A stretch of DNA of 64,000 nucleotides from Actinokineospora iranica. GTDB taxonomy: Bacteria; Actinomycetota; Actinomycetes; Mycobacteriales; Pseudonocardiaceae. Positions 61,282 to 64,000 of this stretch are shown here, one piece after another. Position 1 is the first letter of the stretch; every line of letters begins with the position of its first letter. Where the stretch lies: NCBI RefSeq assembly GCF_900101685.1, contig NZ_FMZZ01000011.1:55855-119854 (forward strand), read 5' to 3'. Both the position numbers and the translations under genes were made by a program. Below the pieces are notes generated by a model. It searched no databases. It was not told where the DNA came from and was given only the letters and a program-made list of their open reading frames with translations.

Positions 61282-62151
61282 ATGCACGGGCATGTCAACG
61301 GGCTCAAGACCGCACTCCTGCTCGGTGGGTTGAGCGCCATGATCCTGCTGGTCAGCTCCCTGTTCGGAACCACGGCGCTGCTCATCGGGCTCGGGGTCGC
61401 CGTCGCGGTCAACGGCTACGCCTACTTCAACTCAGACAAGCTCGCCCTGCGCGCCATGCGGGCGCGGCCGGTGTCCCAGGCCGAGCAGCCCACGCTGTAC
61501 CGGATAGTCCGTGAACTGGCCACCGCGGCGCGCCAGCCGGTGCCGCGCCTCTACCTGAGCCCCACCCAGGCGCCCAACGCGTTCGCGACCGGCCGCAACC
61601 CGCGCAACGCCGCCGTCTGCTGCACCACCGGGCTGTTGGACCTGCTCGACGAACGCGAGCTGCGCGGCGTCCTCAGCCACGAACTCGCGCACGTCTACAA
61701 CCGCGACATCCTCATCTCCTGCGTGGCGGGCGCGCTGGCCAGCGCGATCAGCACACTGGCCAGCGTGGCGATGCTCGCGGGCTTCTTCGGCGACGACGAT
61801 GACGACCGCGCCAACCCGATCGCGCTGCTGCTGGTCGCCCTGGTCGGCCCGATCGCCGCGACGGTCGTGCGGCTGGCCGTCAGCCGCTCCCGCGAGTACC
61901 AGGCCGACGAGTCCGGCGCGAAACTCACCGGCGACCCGCTCGGCCTGGCCTCCGCGCTGCGCAAACTCGACGTGGGCACCCGCGCTGCCCCGCTCGCGCC
62001 GGAGCCCGCGCTGGTGTCCCAGTCGCACCTGATGATCGCCAACCCGTTCCGCCCCGGCAACGGCCTCGCGCGCCGGTTCTCCACGCACCCGCCGATCGCC
62101 GACCGCGTCCTGCGGCTGGAGCGGATGGCGCTGGGCCAGCCGCCGCGCTAG
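61282..62151 (+). CDS. htpX: Membrane zinc metalloprotease HtpX
   Basis: 289 residues from ATG at 61282, preceded by GGGGAGG. Two N-terminal membrane helices, then the zinc site HELAH (133-137) in [13 protein letters not shown], two more helices, and the third ligand in [17 protein letters not shown]. It degrades misfolded membrane proteins. In mycobacteria htpX also follows the polyprenyl synthase gene; here an inserted block separates them. Confidence 0.93.
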   Translation: MHGHVNGLKTALLLGGLSAMILLVSSLFGTTALLIGLGVAVAVNGYAYFNSDKLALRAMRARPVSQAEQPTLYRIVRELATAARQPVPRLYLSPTQAPNAFATGRNPRNAAVCCTTGLLDLLDERELRGVLSHELAHVYNRDILISCVAGALASAISTLASVAMLAGFFGDDDDDRANPIALLLVALVGPIAATVVRLAVSRSREYQADESGAKLTGDPLGLASALRKLDVGTRAAPLAPEPALVSQSHLMIANPFRPGNGLARRFSTHPPIADRVLRLERMALGQPPR

Positions 62152-62157
62152 CCCAAG

Positions 62158-63051
62158 CTAGGCAGGCTGCCCGGTGGCGCCCGCCGCCTTGGCCAGGCCC
62201 ATCACGTAGTCGCCGTAGCCGGACTTCGCCAGCTTCGCGCCCAGCGCGTAGCACTGGTCCGGGGTGATGAAGCCCCGGTCGAGCGCGATTTCCTCCAGGC
62301 AGGCGAGCCGGACGCCGGTGCGGTGCTCCAGCACCTGCACGAACTGCCCCGCCTCCAGCAGCGAGTCGTGCGTTCCGGTGTCCAGCCAGGCGAACCCGCG
62401 GCCGAGGTCGAGCAGCCGGGCACGGCCCTGGCGCAGGTACTCGAGGTTGACGTCGGTGATCTCCAACTCGCCCCGCGCCGACGGCGTGAGGCTCTTGGCG
62501 ATCTTGACGACGTCGTTGTCGTAGAAGTACAGCCCGGTGATCGCCCGGTTCGACTTGGGCTTGGCGGGCTTCTCCTCGATGGAGACCAGCCTGCCGGTCG
62601 CGTCGACCTCGCCGACGCCGTAGCGCTCGGGGTCCTTCACCGGGTACCCGAACAGCACCGCCCCGTCGATGTCGGAGACGTGGGCGAGCATCAACTGGGA
62701 GAAACCCACCCCGAAGAAGATGTTGTCGCCCAGCACCAGCGCCACGTCGTCGTCGCCGATGAACTCCTCGCCGATGATGAACGCCTCGGCCAGCCCGTTG
62801 GGCTCGGCCTGCTCCGCGTAGGAGAACGCCAGGCCGAACTGCGTGCCGTCGCCCAGCAGCCTGCGGAAGTTCGGCAGGTCGGTGGGCGTGGAGATGATCA
62901 GGATGTCCCGAATCCCGGCCAGCATCAGCACCGACAACGGGTAGTAGATCATCGGCTTGTCGTAGACCGGCAGCAGCTGCTTGGACACCGCCTGGGTGAT
63001 CGGGTGCAGCCGGGTCCCACTACCTCCGGCGAGGACGATGCCCTTCATCAC
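62158..63051 (-). CDS. rmlA: Glucose-1-phosphate thymidylyltransferase (RmlA)
   Basis: 297 residues. Makes dTDP-glucose, the first step to dTDP-rhamnose or other deoxysugars. The nucleotide site [20 protein letters not shown], the [16 protein letters not shown] loop and [13 protein letters not shown] are all typical. The start is ATG at 63051 or one codon later. It converges on htpX with a six-base gap. No rmlB, rmlC or rmlD nearby. Confidence 0.95.
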   Translation of the reverse strand: MMKGIVLAGGSGTRLHPITQAVSKQLLPVYDKPMIYYPLSVLMLAGIRDILIISTPTDLPNFRRLLGDGTQFGLAFSYAEQAEPNGLAEAFIIGEEFIGDDDVALVLGDNIFFGVGFSQLMLAHVSDIDGAVLFGYPVKDPERYGVGEVDATGRLVSIEEKPAKPKSNRAITGLYFYDNDVVKIAKSLTPSARGELEITDVNLEYLRQGRARLLDLGRGFAWLDTGTHDSLLEAGQFVQVLEHRTGVRLACLEEIALDRGFITPDQCYALGAKLAKSGYGDYVMGLAKAAGATGQPA

Positions 63052-63246
63052 GGCTCCTGTCGTGTCTGGTCCTGGGTCGGGGCCCGCCAGCCCGGTGGAG
63101 ACCGAAGCGCGACCAGCGCGCCCGAGGTCCCCTCGACAACGAGGCTACCGGGACGGCCACCATGACGACCCCGACGAGTCGTGGCCGCCACGATGCCCGC
63201 CCCGCGCGGACGGGCGCTGCTCGGTATTGCGCTGTCTACCGGCTGC
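63052..63246. other. Short gap upstream of rmlA
   Basis: 195 bases with no gene. The end nearest yajQ holds CTACCGG-CTGC-CTACCGG, a direct repeat of seven bases around 63236-63253, just at the yajQ stop. Promoter elements for rmlA are expected here but none is clear. Confidence 0.3.
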
Positions 63247-63738
63247 CTACCGGTAGTTGGTGAACTGCAGCGCGATGCCGAAGTCCGCCCCCTTGAGCAG
63301 GGCGATGACCTCCTGCAGGTGGTCCTTCTTCTTGCCCGACACGCGCAGCTGGTCGCCCTGGATCTGCGCCTGGACGCCCTTCGGGGCCTCCTCGCGGATC
63401 TTCTTGGCGATCTCCTTGGCTTTCTCCGTCGTGATGCCCTGCACCAGCGTCCCGGTGACCTTGTAGACCTTCCCCGACAGCGCGGGCTCGCCGACGTCGA
63501 ACGCCTTCTGCGAGATCCCCCGCTTGATCAGCTTCTCCTTGAACACCTCGATCGCCGCGGCGCACCGCTCCTCGGTGTCGGCCTGCAGGGAGATCGCCTC
63601 TTCACCCGACCAGCTCACCTGCGCCCCGGTGTTGCGAAAGTCGAATCGGGTGGCGAGCTCCTTCGCCGCCTGGTTGAGCGCGTTGTCCACCTCTTGCCGG
63701 TCGACCTTGCTCACCACGTCGAATGACGGGTCCGCCAC
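63247..63738 (-). CDS. yajQ: YajQ-family (UPF0234) nucleotide-binding protein
   Basis: 163 residues from GTG at 63738. It has the family opening [60 protein letters not shown] and the terminal [20 protein letters not shown]. YajQ proteins bind nucleotides, and some bind cyclic di-GMP; the role here is unknown. Its neighbourhood downstream of htpX agrees with the mycobacterial order. Confidence 0.92.
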   Translation of the reverse strand: MADPSFDVVSKVDRQEVDNALNQAAKELATRFDFRNTGAQVSWSGEEAISLQADTEERCAAAIEVFKEKLIKRGISQKAFDVGEPALSGKVYKVTGTLVQGITTEKAKEIAKKIREEAPKGVQAQIQGDQLRVSGKKKDHLQEVIALLKGADFGIALQFTNYR

Positions 63739-63896
63739 GTGCCTCGCACCTCCGCGCTCAGTGATCCCTTGGACGGCTCGGATGCTACCGCCGGCCACCG
63801 CGACCAGCCCGCCCCCGCGCACAAGGGGGGACCGATTGGAACCCACCGGGTGGCATTGGGTAAGGTTCCCGTCGTCCAAGAAGCACTGGACACCCC

Positions 63897-63976
63897 GGCG
63901 GGTTGCCCGAGCGGCCAATGGGAGCGGACTGTAAATCCGTCGCGAAAGCTTCGAAGGTTCGAATCCTTCACCCGCC
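63897..63976 (+). tRNA. tRNA-Tyr (anticodon GTA)
   Basis: The acceptor stem GGCGGGT pairs with ACCCGCC. The anticodon loop is CTGTAAA with anticodon GTA. The long variable arm around CGCGAAAGCTTCG is the class II type expected of bacterial tRNA-Tyr. The T arm GAAGGTTCGAATCCTTC is regular. The 3' CCA is not encoded. Confidence 0.92.
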
Positions 63977-64000
63977 ACGGCCTCGGCCGACTGGTGTTCG

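Overview
The window is high-GC DNA with frequent GTG and TTG starts, four-base stop/start overlaps and several apparently leaderless promoters. The gene content (DUF3558 lipoproteins, a PPE-like protein with an EspG partner, menaquinone genes, PTS, 14-gene nuo operon, KorAB) points to an actinobacterium, most likely of the order Pseudonocardiales. No rRNA, CRISPR array, prophage or intact insertion sequence was seen.

Layout. (1) 1-6021: a 15-bp minisatellite running into an arylamine N-acetyltransferase, then menB, an unrecognised 446-residue protein, menD and a DUF3592 membrane protein. (2) 6063-9687: phenylacetyl-CoA epoxidase operon paaABCDE. (3) 9688-13202: a sparse stretch with small membrane proteins, an HTH/zinc protein, a NUDIX hydrolase, several hairpins and a possible gene remnant. 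(4) 13203-18848: fructose PTS regulon (DeoR regulator, fruK, EIIA, EIIBC, HPr, EI). (5) 18955-26158: alpha/beta hydrolase, inositol-monophosphatase-like enzyme, two GT4 glycosyltransferases, menG, a DUF4328 protein and menJ, with a 17-bp repeat array and paired DnaA boxes. (6) 26127-31025: a tandemly duplicated type VII-secretion-associated module (helical protein, DUF3558 lipoprotein, PPE-like protein, EspG). Its first copy is cut off inside the PPE-like gene. (7) 31189-47388: nuoA-nuoN behind two Rex-type operators. (8) 47464-52265: polyprenyl diphosphate synthase and a pair of membrane-anchored proteins sharing a C-terminal domain, one of them a 1033-residue repeat protein. (9) 52288-58513: korAB, an enoyl-CoA hydratase, a MITE-like element, an Lrp/AsnC regulator divergent from ddaH, and small proteins. 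(10) 58949-63976: amidase, siderophore-interacting protein, HtpX, RmlA, YajQ and tRNA-Tyr.

How the genes fit together. MenB and MenD act in the menaquinone head-group pathway. The polyprenyl synthase probably makes the tail, MenG methylates the demethylmenaquinone, and MenJ probably saturates one isoprene. The product is the electron acceptor for the NDH-1 complex encoded by nuoA-N. Two perfect 18-bp Rex-type inverted repeats precede nuoA and a near-perfect one precedes menJ, so NADH/NAD balance may control both the dehydrogenase and tail saturation. From memory, the order menB, menD, DUF3592 gene, mgtA, menG, menJ, polyprenyl synthase, htpX, yajQ matches the Mycobacterium tuberculosis Rv0548c-Rv0566c region. 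Here that backbone is interrupted by the paa, fru, type VII-associated, nuo and kor blocks.

The best candidates for something little described are the duplicated and partly gene-converted type VII-associated module, the repeat protein with its short same-domain neighbour, the 52-residue peptide gene at 58355, and the regulatory motifs (Rex sites, phased TGAAAC/GTTTCA repeats, the palindromes at 55537 and 60326).
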